Part shown: positions 1 to 6,352 of the stretch, one piece after another
Numbering within the stretch: position 1 is the stretch's first letter
Layout: each line of letters opens with the position of its first letter
Origin: Gammaproteobacteria bacterium
GTDB lineage: Bacteria; Pseudomonadota; Gammaproteobacteria; Burkholderiales; Burkholderiaceae_C
Assembly (NCBI GenBank): GCA_018903185.1
Contig: JAHIQV010000488.1
Location: forward strand, 1 to 6,658
Direction: 5' to 3'
DNA: 6,658 bases
Translations under genes and position numbers: made by a program
Notes under the pieces: generated by a model
What the model was told of the DNA's origin: nothing
Database searches by the model: none
What the model saw: the letters and a program-made list of their open reading frames with translations, nothing else

Positions 1-640
1 CGAGCCCGGCATCGGGCGTGAAGGTGAAGGTGTGCGCCAGATCCGGGTTGCCCACCCACTGCGGCGCTTTGCCGGCGCGCAAGCGAGCGAAGAACACCGC
101 TTCGAGCAAGCTCAACCGGGCACCCGGGCCATAGAAGTCGGCCGAGCGCGCGATCAGCGCCTGCAGCTCGCCGCGCCGCATGGCGCCGAGCAGCGTGGAG
201 GCGATGGCCGCGCGCACCTCACCCTTGCGACTGCAGGGGTTGAACGGCGTGTCTTCGGTCATGGCGCCGTCCACCCGGCCATAGGCGTAGACGTTGTCGA
301 AGAACACCAGGCGCGCACCGTGGCGGCGGCAGGCATCGATGGTGTTCTGCATCACCCGCGGCCAATGCGCCTGCCAGACGGCCGCGTCGTAGGCCAGCCC
401 CGCCACCAGGTACACCACCTCGCTGCCGGCCACCGCCTCGGCGGTGGCGCTCGCATCCAGCAGGTCGGCGGTCTTCAGCTGATCTCTGGCCTGCACCGCC
501 GCCGGATGGCGCCCCACCTGCCGGATGTGCCGTCCATCGCGAGCCAGTTGCAGCGACAGCTCGCGGGCGATCACGCCACCCGCGCCCAGGACCGTGTGCA
601 GGCCGGAGCCCGAAGAAGAAGCAGTGTGTGGTTCAGCCAT
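1..640 (-). CDS. NAD(P)-dependent epimerase/dehydratase (atypical extended SDR), 3' end outside window
   Basis: Reading the minus strand from the ATG at 640 gives 213 uninterrupted codons that run off the left edge, so the C-terminus is missing. Near the N-terminus is a Rossmann nucleotide-binding loop, VLGAGGVIARE (residues 17-27), followed by a basic QVGR (41-44) at the end of the second strand. The core continues with VVYLVAGLAYD (75-85), FFDNVYAYG (113-121), MTEDTPFNP (127-135), RKGEVRA (138-144), ADFYGPGA (167-174) and HTFTFTPDAG (203-212). These are hallmarks of a family annotated as NAD-dependent epimerase/dehydratase, cytosolic oxidoreductases of unknown substrate. The usual catalytic YxxxK is not intact: Lys139 is present but the Tyr position is Pro135, placing it with atypical SDRs. 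No strong Shine-Dalgarno precedes the start. It diverges from the LysR gene by 72 bp, so LysR control is likely. Family is clear; substrate is not known. Confidence 0.85.
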   Translation of the reverse strand, partial: MAEPHTASSSGSGLHTVLGAGGVIARELSLQLARDGRHIRQVGRHPAAVQARDQLKTADLLDASATAEAVAGSEVVYLVAGLAYDAAVWQAHWPRVMQNTIDACRRHGARLVFFDNVYAYGRVDGAMTEDTPFNPCSRKGEVRAAIASTLLGAMRRGELQALIARSADFYGPGARLSLLEAVFFARLRAGKAPQWVGNPDLAHTFTFTPDAGL

Positions 641-654
641 GCGGTCATTGTGGG

Positions 655-669
655 CGCCCGGATCGGGCG
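655..669. promoter_or_regulatory. Inverted repeat in the divergent spacer
   Basis: CGCCCG-GAT-CGGGCG is a perfect 6-bp inverted repeat with a 3-bp spacer, 14 bp upstream of the dehydratase start. It could be part of an operator, but GC-rich DNA makes such repeats by chance, so confidence is low. Confidence 0.25.
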
Positions 670-686
670 GCACAATCCACCGGATG

Positions 687-703
687 TGCACACCGGTTGT
701 GCA
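687..703. promoter_or_regulatory. Candidate LysR operator in the divergent promoter region
   Basis: TGCACA-CCGGT-TGTGCA is a perfect 6-bp inverted repeat with a 5-bp spacer, ending 9 bp before the LysR start codon. A dyad in the 72-bp gap between a LysR gene and a divergent enzyme gene is where autoregulatory LysR sites are usually found. It does not match the classic T-N11-A box exactly, and no convincing -35/-10 pair is visible on either strand. Binding by the neighbouring regulator is inferred. Confidence 0.4.
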
Positions 704-712
704 TTTCTGAAC

Positions 713-1594
713 ATGTCCGACTTCAACTGGCAGCTGATTCCTTCGTTCCTGGCGGCGCACCAGCATGGCAGCCTGCTGGCCGCGGCGCGTGCGCTGGGCA
801 TCAGCCAGCCCACGGTGGGCCGGCATGTGACGCAACTGGAAGCGCAACTCGGCACGCCGCTGTTCGAGCGCACAGGTCGGGGGCTCGTGCCGACACCCGC
901 CGCCCTGCGGCTGGCCGAAGCGGCGCGGGCCATGGAGGCCGGCGCGCAGACGCTGATGCGCGGTGCGCAACAGGCCCAGGCCACGCTCTCGGGCACGGTG
1001 CGCATCTCGGCCAGCCAGCCGGTGGCCTGTTTTCTGCTGCCGCCGCTGCTGGCCCAGATGCGCACCGCATTGCCCGGCATCCAGATCGAGCTGGTGGTGA
1101 GCAACGCGGTGAGCGACCTGCTGCGCCGTGAGGCCGATGTGGCGATCCGCATGCTGCGTCCGGCGCAGGGCACGCTGGTGGCGCGGCGCATCGGACAGGT
1201 GGGCGTGAGCGCCTGCGCGCACCGCGGCTACCTGGCCCGGCGCGGTACGCCATTGACGCCCGCCGATCTGCTGGCCCATGAGCTGGTGGGCAATGACCGC
1301 GTGCAGGAAATCTACCGGGGATTCGCGGCCATGGGTCACCCGGTGGGGCCGGAACAGTTCGCGCTGCGCACCGACGACCTGATCGCCTACTGGGCCGCGG
1401 TGCGCGCCGGCCTGGGCATCGGCTTCGTGGCCAGCTACCTGCTGCGTCACGACCCGTTGCTGGTGGCGGTGCTGCCCGATCTGCCGGTGCCGGCGATGCC
1501 GGTCTGGCTGGTGGTGCACCGCGAGATCCGCACCAGCCGGCGCATCCGTGCGGTGGTGGATTTTCTGGCGCGCGAATTGCCGCCGATGTTGTGA
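713..1594 (+). CDS. LysR family transcriptional regulator
   Basis: A 293-residue protein, the usual LysR length. The N-terminal winged helix-turn-helix is clear: a first helix around FNWQLIPSFLAAHQHGS (4-20), the HTH LLAAARALGISQPTVGRHVTQLE (21-43) and the wing FERTGRGLVPTPA (51-63). A linker helix (about 65-90) leads to a periplasmic-binding-protein-like effector domain beginning TLSGTVRISAS (91-101), with ADVAIRM (141-147) and RAGLGIGFVASYLL (231-244), both typical of the family. The reading frame is open upstream to position 32, but that part is antisense to the dehydratase gene. The ATG at 713 gives the standard LysR N-terminus, although it has no clear Shine-Dalgarno. It is divergent from the SDR gene, its likely target, and sits 10 bp ahead of the alkC-like gene, with which it may be co-transcribed. 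The effector is unknown. Confidence 0.93.
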   Translation: MSDFNWQLIPSFLAAHQHGSLLAAARALGISQPTVGRHVTQLEAQLGTPLFERTGRGLVPTPAALRLAEAARAMEAGAQTLMRGAQQAQATLSGTVRISASQPVACFLLPPLLAQMRTALPGIQIELVVSNAVSDLLRREADVAIRMLRPAQGTLVARRIGQVGVSACAHRGYLARRGTPLTPADLLAHELVGNDRVQEIYRGFAAMGHPVGPEQFALRTDDLIAYWAAVRAGLGIGFVASYLLRHDPLLVAVLPDLPVPAMPVWLVVHREIRTSRRIRAVVDFLARELPPML

Positions 1595-1604
1595 ACGGAC
1601 CGGC

Positions 1605-2747
1605 ATGGAACCCTTCAAGAACCTCATCAACACCGGCACAGTGCAACGCGCTGGGCAACACCTGCAACGCGTGTGGCCGGCGTTCGACCGTCAGGGCTTT
1701 GAACTCCGCGCCGCCAGTGGCCTGGACGCCCTCGAATTCAAGGCCCGCGCCATGCAGATCGCCGACGCGCTGGAGGCGGCCCTGCCCGCCGACTTTGCCG
1801 ACGCCGCCAGCGTGCTCGAAGCCAGCCTCGCGCCGCCCATTCCACTGGACGCTCGGGGCGAACCTGCGGGCCTGAGCGACGCCCAGAGCGAACAGGGCCT
1901 CTCGGGCTGGATCGTGTGGTCCATGGGGGACTGTGTGGCCCGCCGCGGCATGGGCGATGTGCCACGCGCCCTGCGCTGCCTGCACGCGCTCACGCAGCGT
2001 TTCTCGGCCGAGTTCGCGATCCGCCCTTTCATCCAGCGGGCACCTGACACGGTGCTGGCGACGCTGGCGCAATGGGTCGAAGACCCGAGCGCCCACGTGC
2101 GCCGGCTGGTGAGCGAAGGCAGCCGCCCGCGCCTGCCCTGGGGTTTGCGGCTGCAGGCGCTGGTGGCCGACCCCACGCCCACGCTGCCCCTGCTGCGCGC
2201 CCTGCAGGACGACCCCAGCGCCTACGTGCGCCGCAGCGTGGCCAACCACCTGAACGACATCGCCAAGGACCACCCCGAGCTGGTCGCCGACTGGGTGCAC
2301 CAACACCTGCGTGCCGCCAGCCCGGCGCGCACGGCCCTGTTGCGCCACGCCAGCCGCAGCTTGATCAAACAGGGCCACGCGCCCACCCTGTCCGCCTGGG
2401 GTGTGGGCCAGGGCCTGCGGGGCACGGTCTCGCTCGGCCTATCGGCCACCCGCGCCGCGGTGGGCGGCGAAATCGCGCTGGCGGTCTCGCTGGCGTCCAG
2501 CAGCCCGCAGCCGCAGGACCTGCTGGTGGACTACGTGGTTCACCACGTGCGCGCCAACGGGTCCACCTCGCCCAAGGTGTTCAAGGGCTGGAAGCTCACG
2601 CTGGGGCCCCGCGAGCAGCGCACACTGAGCAAACGCCACAGCCTGCGCCCGGTCACCACACGGGTGCTCTACCCCGGTCCGCACCGCATCGAACTGCAGG
2701 TGAACGGCCAGACACTGGCCCAGGCGGACTTCGATCTGATGAACTGA
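1605..2747 (+). CDS. alkC: AlkC-type DNA alkylation repair glycosylase with C-terminal Ig-like domain
   Basis: A 380-residue protein starting MEPFKNLIN, the characteristic opening of AlkC-like proteins. The N-terminal two thirds are a helical HEAT-like repeat array: WPAFDRQGF (24-32), LEFKARAMQIADAL (43-56), FAIRPFIQ (137-144), then the signature HVRRLVSEGSRPRLPW (164-179) and a further repeat with DDPSAYVRRSVANHLNDIAK (202-221). From about 270 to 380 the sequence turns beta-rich (GTVSLGLSATRAAVGGEIALAV, DLLVDYVVHHV, HRIELQVNGQTLAQADFDL). This matches the Ig-like domain reported in a subset of AlkC enzymes. The family removes cationic alkylated bases such as 3-methyladenine and 3-methylcytosine without base flipping and starts base excision repair in the cytosol. 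The exact substrate here is inferred. Translation begins 10 bp after the LysR stop with only a weak Shine-Dalgarno (ACGGAC), suggesting an operon or translational coupling. No Ada-type regulator is nearby. Confidence 0.88.
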   Translation: MEPFKNLINTGTVQRAGQHLQRVWPAFDRQGFELRAASGLDALEFKARAMQIADALEAALPADFADAASVLEASLAPPIPLDARGEPAGLSDAQSEQGLSGWIVWSMGDCVARRGMGDVPRALRCLHALTQRFSAEFAIRPFIQRAPDTVLATLAQWVEDPSAHVRRLVSEGSRPRLPWGLRLQALVADPTPTLPLLRALQDDPSAYVRRSVANHLNDIAKDHPELVADWVHQHLRAASPARTALLRHASRSLIKQGHAPTLSAWGVGQGLRGTVSLGLSATRAAVGGEIALAVSLASSSPQPQDLLVDYVVHHVRANGSTSPKVFKGWKLTLGPREQRTLSKRHSLRPVTTRVLYPGPHRIELQVNGQTLAQADFDLMN

Positions 2748-2787
2748 TCCCGCCGTCCGCCCCTCGGATCACCCCTCTCAGGGCGCA

Positions 2788-2809
2788 ATGCGTCACACCG
2801 CTGATGCAT
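2788..2809. other. Imperfect palindrome downstream of alkC
   Basis: ATGCGTCA and TGATGCAT flank a 6-bp loop (CACCGC) with one G:T mismatch. It lies 40 bp past the alkC stop. There is no T-run after it, so it is not a good intrinsic terminator. It may be a weak RNA hairpin or protein site, or chance. Confidence 0.2.
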
Positions 2810-2841
2810 CCACACCAAAAATGGCGCCCCAAGGCCGGCGT

Positions 2842-2855
2842 TGTCACTTTTGACA
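2842..2855 (+). promoter_or_regulatory. Operator-like palindrome overlapping a consensus -35 hexamer
   Basis: TGTCA-CTTT-TGACA is a perfect inverted repeat with a 4-bp spacer. Its right arm lies within the exact sigma-70 -35 consensus TTGACA (2850-2855), about 97 bp before the CZB gene. It is also an unusually AT-rich patch for this region. No convincing -10 hexamer follows at 16-18 bp (the sequence there is GC-only), so either an activator is needed or the hexamer is coincidental. A TetR- or GntR-like repressor site is a possible reading. Confidence 0.35.
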
Positions 2856-2913
2856 GGCTGCCAGCGCCCCGCAGGGCCCGCGCCGCTAAGGTACCGGTTG
2901 CACCCGCTGGCCC

Positions 2914-2934
2914 AAGGACCGACGGCGGGTCCTT
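2914..2934 (+). promoter_or_regulatory. Stem-loop in the leader of the CZB gene
   Basis: AAGGACC-GACGGCG-GGTCCTT is a perfect 7-bp stem with a 7-nt loop, ending 17 nt before the CZB start codon. There is no T-tract after it (TGTCACAC follows), so it is not a standard terminator. Its closeness to the start, and the absence of another Shine-Dalgarno, suggest a translational or mRNA-stability role, or a factor-assisted terminator for alkC. The structure is seen; the role is inferred. Confidence 0.4.
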
Positions 2935-2951
2935 GTCACACACCCCAAGCC

Positions 2952-3419
2952 ATGAGATTCCAGCAACTGCTTCAACGCCTGCCCTGGCTGCTCTCGTTCA
3001 TGCCCAACCGTTCCGCGCCGGGGACACCGCGTCTGTCCACGCCGGGCCCGACCACCGCCCTGCGGCCCGAGCGCCTCGACACCCGGGCAGCGGTCATTCA
3101 CCACCTGGAATGGTGTGTGCTCTTCAACGAACACCTGGCGGTGGATTCGACCCACACCCACGGCATCAGGCCGCTGCCCGATGCGCACCACTGCGATCTC
3201 GGCCAGTGGCTGGCCCGGATGCACCCGCGCATGACCGACCGGGACCCACGCTTCCTCGACCTGCAGCAGGAGCACCTCCGGCTTCACACCATGGCGTCTC
3301 AGGCGCTGGCGCTGGCCCGCAACAACCGCATGGCCCGCGCGAGCACCCTGCTCAACACCGACTTCGAGCGCAGCCGCGCCAAAGTGCTGGGCCTGCTGCG
3401 CGAGATGCAAAGGGATTGA
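2952..3419 (+). CDS. Stand-alone CZB (chemoreceptor zinc-binding) domain protein
   Basis: A 155-residue protein. After a basic, partly hydrophobic N-terminus (MRFQQLLQRLPWLLSFMPNR) and a Pro/Thr-rich linker (21-42), residues about 45-153 match the CZB fold. The pattern is helix 1 with VIHHLEWCVLFNEHL (48-62), the signature CDLGQWLARM (81-90), then EHLRLHTMASQAL (107-119) and a last helix with FERSRAKVLGLLREM (138-152). The expected 3-His/1-Cys zinc ligands are all present: His51, Cys81, His108 and His112. CZB domains usually sit at the C-terminus of chemoreceptors or diguanylate cyclases and sense zinc or oxidants such as HOCl. Here no methyl-accepting, GGDEF or transmembrane receptor part is attached. 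The frame is open upstream to a TTG at 2841, but the ATG at 2952 is preferred because the extra residues resemble no domain. No good Shine-Dalgarno is visible. The partner protein is unknown. Confidence 0.8.
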   Translation: MRFQQLLQRLPWLLSFMPNRSAPGTPRLSTPGPTTALRPERLDTRAAVIHHLEWCVLFNEHLAVDSTHTHGIRPLPDAHHCDLGQWLARMHPRMTDRDPRFLDLQQEHLRLHTMASQALALARNNRMARASTLLNTDFERSRAKVLGLLREMQRD

Positions 3420-3573
3420 CAAGAGCCCCCCTGCGCCGCTGTGCGGCTTCCTCCCCGGGGAACCACGCCCTTGGCCCGGCGAAGCCGGAGCCCCGGCGTG
3501 TGCTGGAAGCGCGCCGATAGCGCCCGATCGAGATCAGCGAGCTATACGCGGTGAGTGAGCGCGGCGGGCAAGC
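3420..3573. repeat. Convergent spacer with hairpins, probably a dispersed REP-like repeat
   Basis: This 154-bp gap separates the convergent CZB and SEC-C genes. It holds three tight palindromes in a row: GCCGC-TGT-GCGGC (3435-3447), TCCCCGGGGA (3452-3461) and CCGGC-GAA-GCCGG (3476-3488), the last extendable by GGC/GCC with one bulged A. The run CTGCGCCGCTGTGCGGCTTC, followed by the GGCCCGGCGAAGCCGG block, resembles intergenic repeats that I recall as frequent in Comamonadaceae genomes. With no second copy in this window, the repeat call rests on recall. It may also serve as a bidirectional, non-T-tailed terminator. No coding sequence is evident. Confidence 0.45.
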
Positions 3574-4380
3574 TCAAGCGCCGTGGCACTTTTTGTATTT
3601 TTTTCCGCTGCCGCAGGGGCAGGGATCGTTGCGGCCCGGCTCCACCGCCTTGCGCGCCGGCTCCACGCGCGGCCCCAGGCTCTGCCAGATCTGGCGCAGG
3701 TCGTACACCGCCCAGATCGCCGCACCAAACGCATTCAGGCGCTCGTCGCTCACGCTCGGCGGGCCGTCTTCGCTGTGCATGCACACCGTGGGTTCGTCGG
3801 TGTCGTCTTCGGTCAGGACCACGATCGCTTCCAGCGCATCGTTGAGCATGGCCACGACTTCCTTGTCGCGCGGCTCGGCCCATTCTTCGGCCCAGTTTTC
3901 CACCACGAACATGAAGCCCAGCGCCCAGACCTGCGCAAACGCCGGCAGCTCCTGATCGCCGATTTCGGCGCGTTCCGCCTCGGGCAAACCCGCGACGGCG
4001 CCGCGCACGTCCATCACCTCGGGGTGGTAGCTGCGTTCGTCCTCCAGCGTCTCCACATTCGCCCCCAGCGCGCTGGCCACCTCGTTCCAGCGGCGTGTCC
4101 AGAGGGTCATGAACTGCGCGTACTGCGCTTCATCGGCGAACCAGGTGTCGCCTTCTTCGCCGCTGGCCACGCCGGGCTGGCTGTCGCCCGTGCCCAGCAA
4201 CAGGGGCAGGAACTCGTCGGGCAACACCAGGCGGCGCGTGCACAGCAGCGCGGCCATGGCGCCTTCGCAGAACTCCCACTGCGGCACGTCTTCGCCGCGC
4301 GTGCGCAGGTCGTCCAGGATGGCGTCCAGCGCGTCAAAGTCTTCGTTGTCCATCGGCTGGATCGGGGTTTCAGAGGTCAT
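3574..4380 (-). CDS. UPF0149/YecA-like protein with C-terminal SEC-C zinc motif
   Basis: A 268-residue cytosolic protein. The N-terminal part (about 13-190) matches the UPF0149/YgfB-YecA helical domain, with [12 protein letters not shown] (14-25), [20 protein letters not shown] (35-54), DEFLPLLLG (55-63) and the second conserved block [20 protein letters not shown] (148-167). The last 21 residues are a complete SEC-C motif, [20 protein letters not shown] (248-267), with zinc ligands Cys254, Cys256, Cys265 and His266. This is the same metal-binding motif found at the SecA C-terminus, and YecA of E. coli has this two-part plan at somewhat shorter length. The role is not settled; a link to ribosomes or protein targeting is inferred from the SEC-C tail. 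Residues 191-247 form an acidic linker plus extra helices ([17 protein letters not shown]). ATG 4380 is chosen over an upstream in-frame ATG at 4458 because the 26 extra residues look non-coding. Its Shine-Dalgarno is weak. Confidence 0.87.
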   Translation of the reverse strand: MTSETPIQPMDNEDFDALDAILDDLRTRGEDVPQWEFCEGAMAALLCTRRLVLPDEFLPLLLGTGDSQPGVASGEEGDTWFADEAQYAQFMTLWTRRWNEVASALGANVETLEDERSYHPEVMDVRGAVAGLPEAERAEIGDQELPAFAQVWALGFMFVVENWAEEWAEPRDKEVVAMLNDALEAIVVLTEDDTDEPTVCMHSEDGPPSVSDERLNAFGAAIWAVYDLRQIWQSLGPRVEPARKAVEPGRNDPCPCGSGKKYKKCHGA

Positions 4381-4552
4381 GTTGAAGCGGGGTCGGGTTT
4401 TACGTTGCGGGCAGTGTAGTCCCTCACCCCTCTGAAGGCCCGCCTGCTCGAACGCCACAAACGCCCTCGACCCGGTGCGCCCTCCTGAGCCTGTTCATTC
4501 TGGTGGGTTTCTGCATCGGCGGCTTCGGTTCACGCGGCAGAAGATCCGGCCC

Positions 4553-4571
4553 GAAAGCCGCCCGGGCTTTC
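4553..4571 (-). terminator. Candidate terminator hairpin after the amidohydrolase gene
   Basis: GAAAGCC-GCCCG-GGCTTTC (as read on plus) is a perfect 7-bp stem with a 5-nt loop, 27 nt past the amidohydrolase stop. The T residues are inside the stem rather than in a long tail, so efficiency is uncertain. It is the best termination signal in the 218-bp gap (4381-4598), which otherwise holds only the upstream region of the SEC-C gene. Confidence 0.4.
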
Positions 4572-4598
4572 TGGCGAGCGACTCCGGGGCCACGCCAC

Positions 4599-6335
4599 TC
4601 AGTGCAGGGCAGGAGCCTGTGGCCCCCGCACCAGCCGACCAGGCAGCAGTCCGGTCGGCACGCCACCTCGGTACACGACAGCGCCACTCACGATCGTGGC
4701 GGTGTAGCCATCTGCGCGTTGCACGAGGCGCCGTCCGCCGCTCGGCAGATCATGGGCCACCTCCGGCGCGTGCAGATGCAGGCGATCCAGATCGAAAAGG
4801 TTCAGGTCCGCCTTGTAGCCGGGAGCGATGAGCCCGCGGTCCTCAAGACCCACCGCACGTGCGGTGTCGCAGCTGAGCAGCTTCACCACCGCGGGCAAGG
4901 GCAGACGCTCGCCACGAGTCCGGTCACGGACCCAGTGCGTGAGCATGAAGGTCGGATAGCTTCCGTCACAGATCGTCCCGCAGTGGGCACCGCCGTCGCC
5001 CAGCCCGAGCACCGAACCCGGGTGACGCATCATGCCCAGTGATGAATCGAGTGAACCGTGTTCGTAGTTGCACAGGGTCACGTAGAGATTGTTGCGCCCG
5101 TTTCGCTCGAGCATGAGATCGTAGGCAAGCTCTTCCGGTGAGACCGCCAGACGTTTTGCCCGAGCCGCAATGCTCTGCCCGACCGGCTGCTCGTAGTCCG
5201 GCGGATCGCCGAGCAGGAACATGTGGTCGAACTCCCGCGCCAGGCGCCCCAGCACGATGGTCGGATCGGGATCGGCTGATTCCGCCAGGATGCGCGCGCG
5301 AACCTCAGGCCGCTGCAGTTCACGAATCTTCTCGTCGAAGGGCAACTGTGCCAGCTTGACGTAGGACCCGCAGGTGTAGAACGTGTTCAGCGTCAACTCG
5401 TGTCCCAGCATCACGCCAATCGCCCGGCTGAGGACCTGGGCCTTGATCGGGAGCCCGGCGGAGGTGGCCTCGGCCGCCCAGTCAAGTACGTCGTGCCAGC
5501 GCAGCGTCATCGGGCCGTAGCCGCCCTCCAACAGCGAGACCGACAGCGGCCGCCCCGCACGCTGCACCAGCCGGCGCAGCAATGCAAAGGTCTGCTCGGG
5601 GTCGTCGAAATCGCTGATCAGCTGCATGACGCCCTTGCCCGACGCCTTGAGGGCTTGCGCGAGTGCCATCAGCTCGTCGTCGGCCGCCTCGAAGCTCGGT
5701 GTGGACTTGCCGTCGGCGGAGCGGTGGAAGAATGTGCGCGATGTTGAAAAGCCCATCGCACCCGCCGCCACAGCCTCGCGCACGATGCGGGCCATCTGCT
5801 CCAGATCGGCCGGCGTCGCGGGCTCCCGGTCTGCGCCGCGCTGGCCCATCACATAGACACGGACAGGGGCGTGCGGCACGTAGGCGCAGATGTCCATGTC
5901 GTACCGTCGGGTAGCGAGAAAATCAAGGTACTGGGGAAACGTCTCCCAGGTCCATGGCAATCCGTCCACCAGCACCGGGTGGGGGATGTCTTCGACACCT
6001 TCCATGAGACCAATGAGCATCTCATGCTGATCGGGCCGACATGGGGCGAAGCCCACTCCACAATTGCCCATCACGACAGTTGTCACACCGTGGCTTGATG
6101 AAGGTATGAGGCGATCCGCCCAGGTGACCTGCCCGTCGTAGTGCGTGTGAATGTCGACGAAGCCGGGGGTGACCACCAGCCCTTGCGCGTCGACTTCATC
6201 GCGTCCACGCACTGAGAGCGTCCCGACCTCGACAATGCGCCCGCCGGAGATGGCGATATCGGCCTCGAAGGCCTCGGCCCCAGTCCCGTCGACGATCCGA
6301 CCGTTTCTGACAACCATGTCCACATCGTGTGCCAT
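4599..6335 (-). CDS. Amidohydrolase family protein, D-aminoacylase (N-acyl-D-amino-acid deacylase) type
   Basis: A 578-residue protein with the two-part amidohydrolase plan. A small beta domain comes first (VVRNGRIVDGTGAEAFEADI, 8-27; VVTPGFVDIHTHYDGQ, 54-69), then a TIM-barrel, then a return to the beta domain (GLIAPGYKADLNLFDL, 501-516). Metal or catalytic candidates are His63 and His65 of HTH, Cys92 of MGNCGVGFAPC, and Asp447 of GLGDGGAHCGT, in D-aminoacylase order. Such enzymes hydrolyse N-acyl-D-amino acids or related amides in the cytosol; the true substrate is not shown. The two barrel His ligands of classical D-aminoacylase are not obvious: the corresponding stretches read MQLISDF (237-243) and LSVSLLEG (264-271). 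Start ATG 6335 follows GGAGG with an 8-nt gap; a GTG at 6356 in the same frame is less likely. No signal peptide. Codon use looks more mixed than in alkC, hinting at a different origin. It diverges from an integrase relic. Confidence 0.85.
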   Translation of the reverse strand: MAHDVDMVVRNGRIVDGTGAEAFEADIAISGGRIVEVGTLSVRGRDEVDAQGLVVTPGFVDIHTHYDGQVTWADRLIPSSSHGVTTVVMGNCGVGFAPCRPDQHEMLIGLMEGVEDIPHPVLVDGLPWTWETFPQYLDFLATRRYDMDICAYVPHAPVRVYVMGQRGADREPATPADLEQMARIVREAVAAGAMGFSTSRTFFHRSADGKSTPSFEAADDELMALAQALKASGKGVMQLISDFDDPEQTFALLRRLVQRAGRPLSVSLLEGGYGPMTLRWHDVLDWAAEATSAGLPIKAQVLSRAIGVMLGHELTLNTFYTCGSYVKLAQLPFDEKIRELQRPEVRARILAESADPDPTIVLGRLAREFDHMFLLGDPPDYEQPVGQSIAARAKRLAVSPEELAYDLMLERNGRNNLYVTLCNYEHGSLDSSLGMMRHPGSVLGLGDGGAHCGTICDGSYPTFMLTHWVRDRTRGERLPLPAVVKLLSCDTARAVGLEDRGLIAPGYKADLNLFDLDRLHLHAPEVAHDLPSGGRRLVQRADGYTATIVSGAVVYRGGVPTGLLPGRLVRGPQAPALH

Positions 6336-6343
6336 GTCTTGGC

Positions 6344-6348
6344 CCTCC
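6344..6348 (-). promoter_or_regulatory. Shine-Dalgarno GGAGG that fixes the amidohydrolase start
   Basis: On the minus strand GGAGG lies 8 nt before the ATG at 6335. It is the only strong ribosome-binding site seen among the genes here, and it decides for the ATG over the in-frame GTG at 6356, which lies upstream of it. Confidence 0.75.
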
Positions 6349-6352
6349 ACGG

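Noticed and set aside
641..660. Minus-strand promoter TTGTGC-17 bp-CACAAT for the dehydratase
   Set aside because: Only 3/6 and 4/6 matches, and the -10 would lie almost on the start codon.
801..2378. Long minus-strand open frame (525 codons) antisense to the LysR and alkC genes
   Set aside because: Its protein is low-complexity (Ala, Arg, Gly, Pro runs), spans two well-recognised genes on the other strand and matches no family. It is a GC-rich shadow frame.
2882..2889. GCCGCTAA, close to the flagellar sigma-28 -10 element (GCCGATAA), ahead of a CZB gene
   Set aside because: No TAAA-like -35 lies at the right distance upstream, where the sequence is nearly all G and C.
2841..2951. TTG start giving MSLLTGC, which looks like a lipoprotein lipobox, for the CZB gene
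   Set aside because: Too short for a signal peptide (no charged start or hydrophobic core), a rare start codon and no Shine-Dalgarno; the extension is Pro/Gly/Ala-rich.
2072..3520. Plus-strand open frame of 482 codons across alkC, the spacer and the CZB gene
   Set aside because: It is Pro/Arg/Ala-rich with no domain, and overlaps two genes that do have clear family signatures in another frame.
3583..4419. Plus-strand open frame of 278 codons opposite the SEC-C gene
   Set aside because: It mirrors the real gene, whose SEC-C motif and UPF0149 blocks are unambiguous.
4476..4550. Plus-strand stretch reading [19 protein letters not shown], like a membrane segment
   Set aside because: It has no start codon ahead of it in frame other than an internal GTG, and runs on into sequence antisense to the amidohydrolase. 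It could be a relic but cannot be supported.
4381..4598. Possible attC site downstream of the amidohydrolase
   Set aside because: I could not find paired RYYYAAC and GTTRRRY core sites flanking a palindrome; the only clear hairpin (4553-4571) has none.
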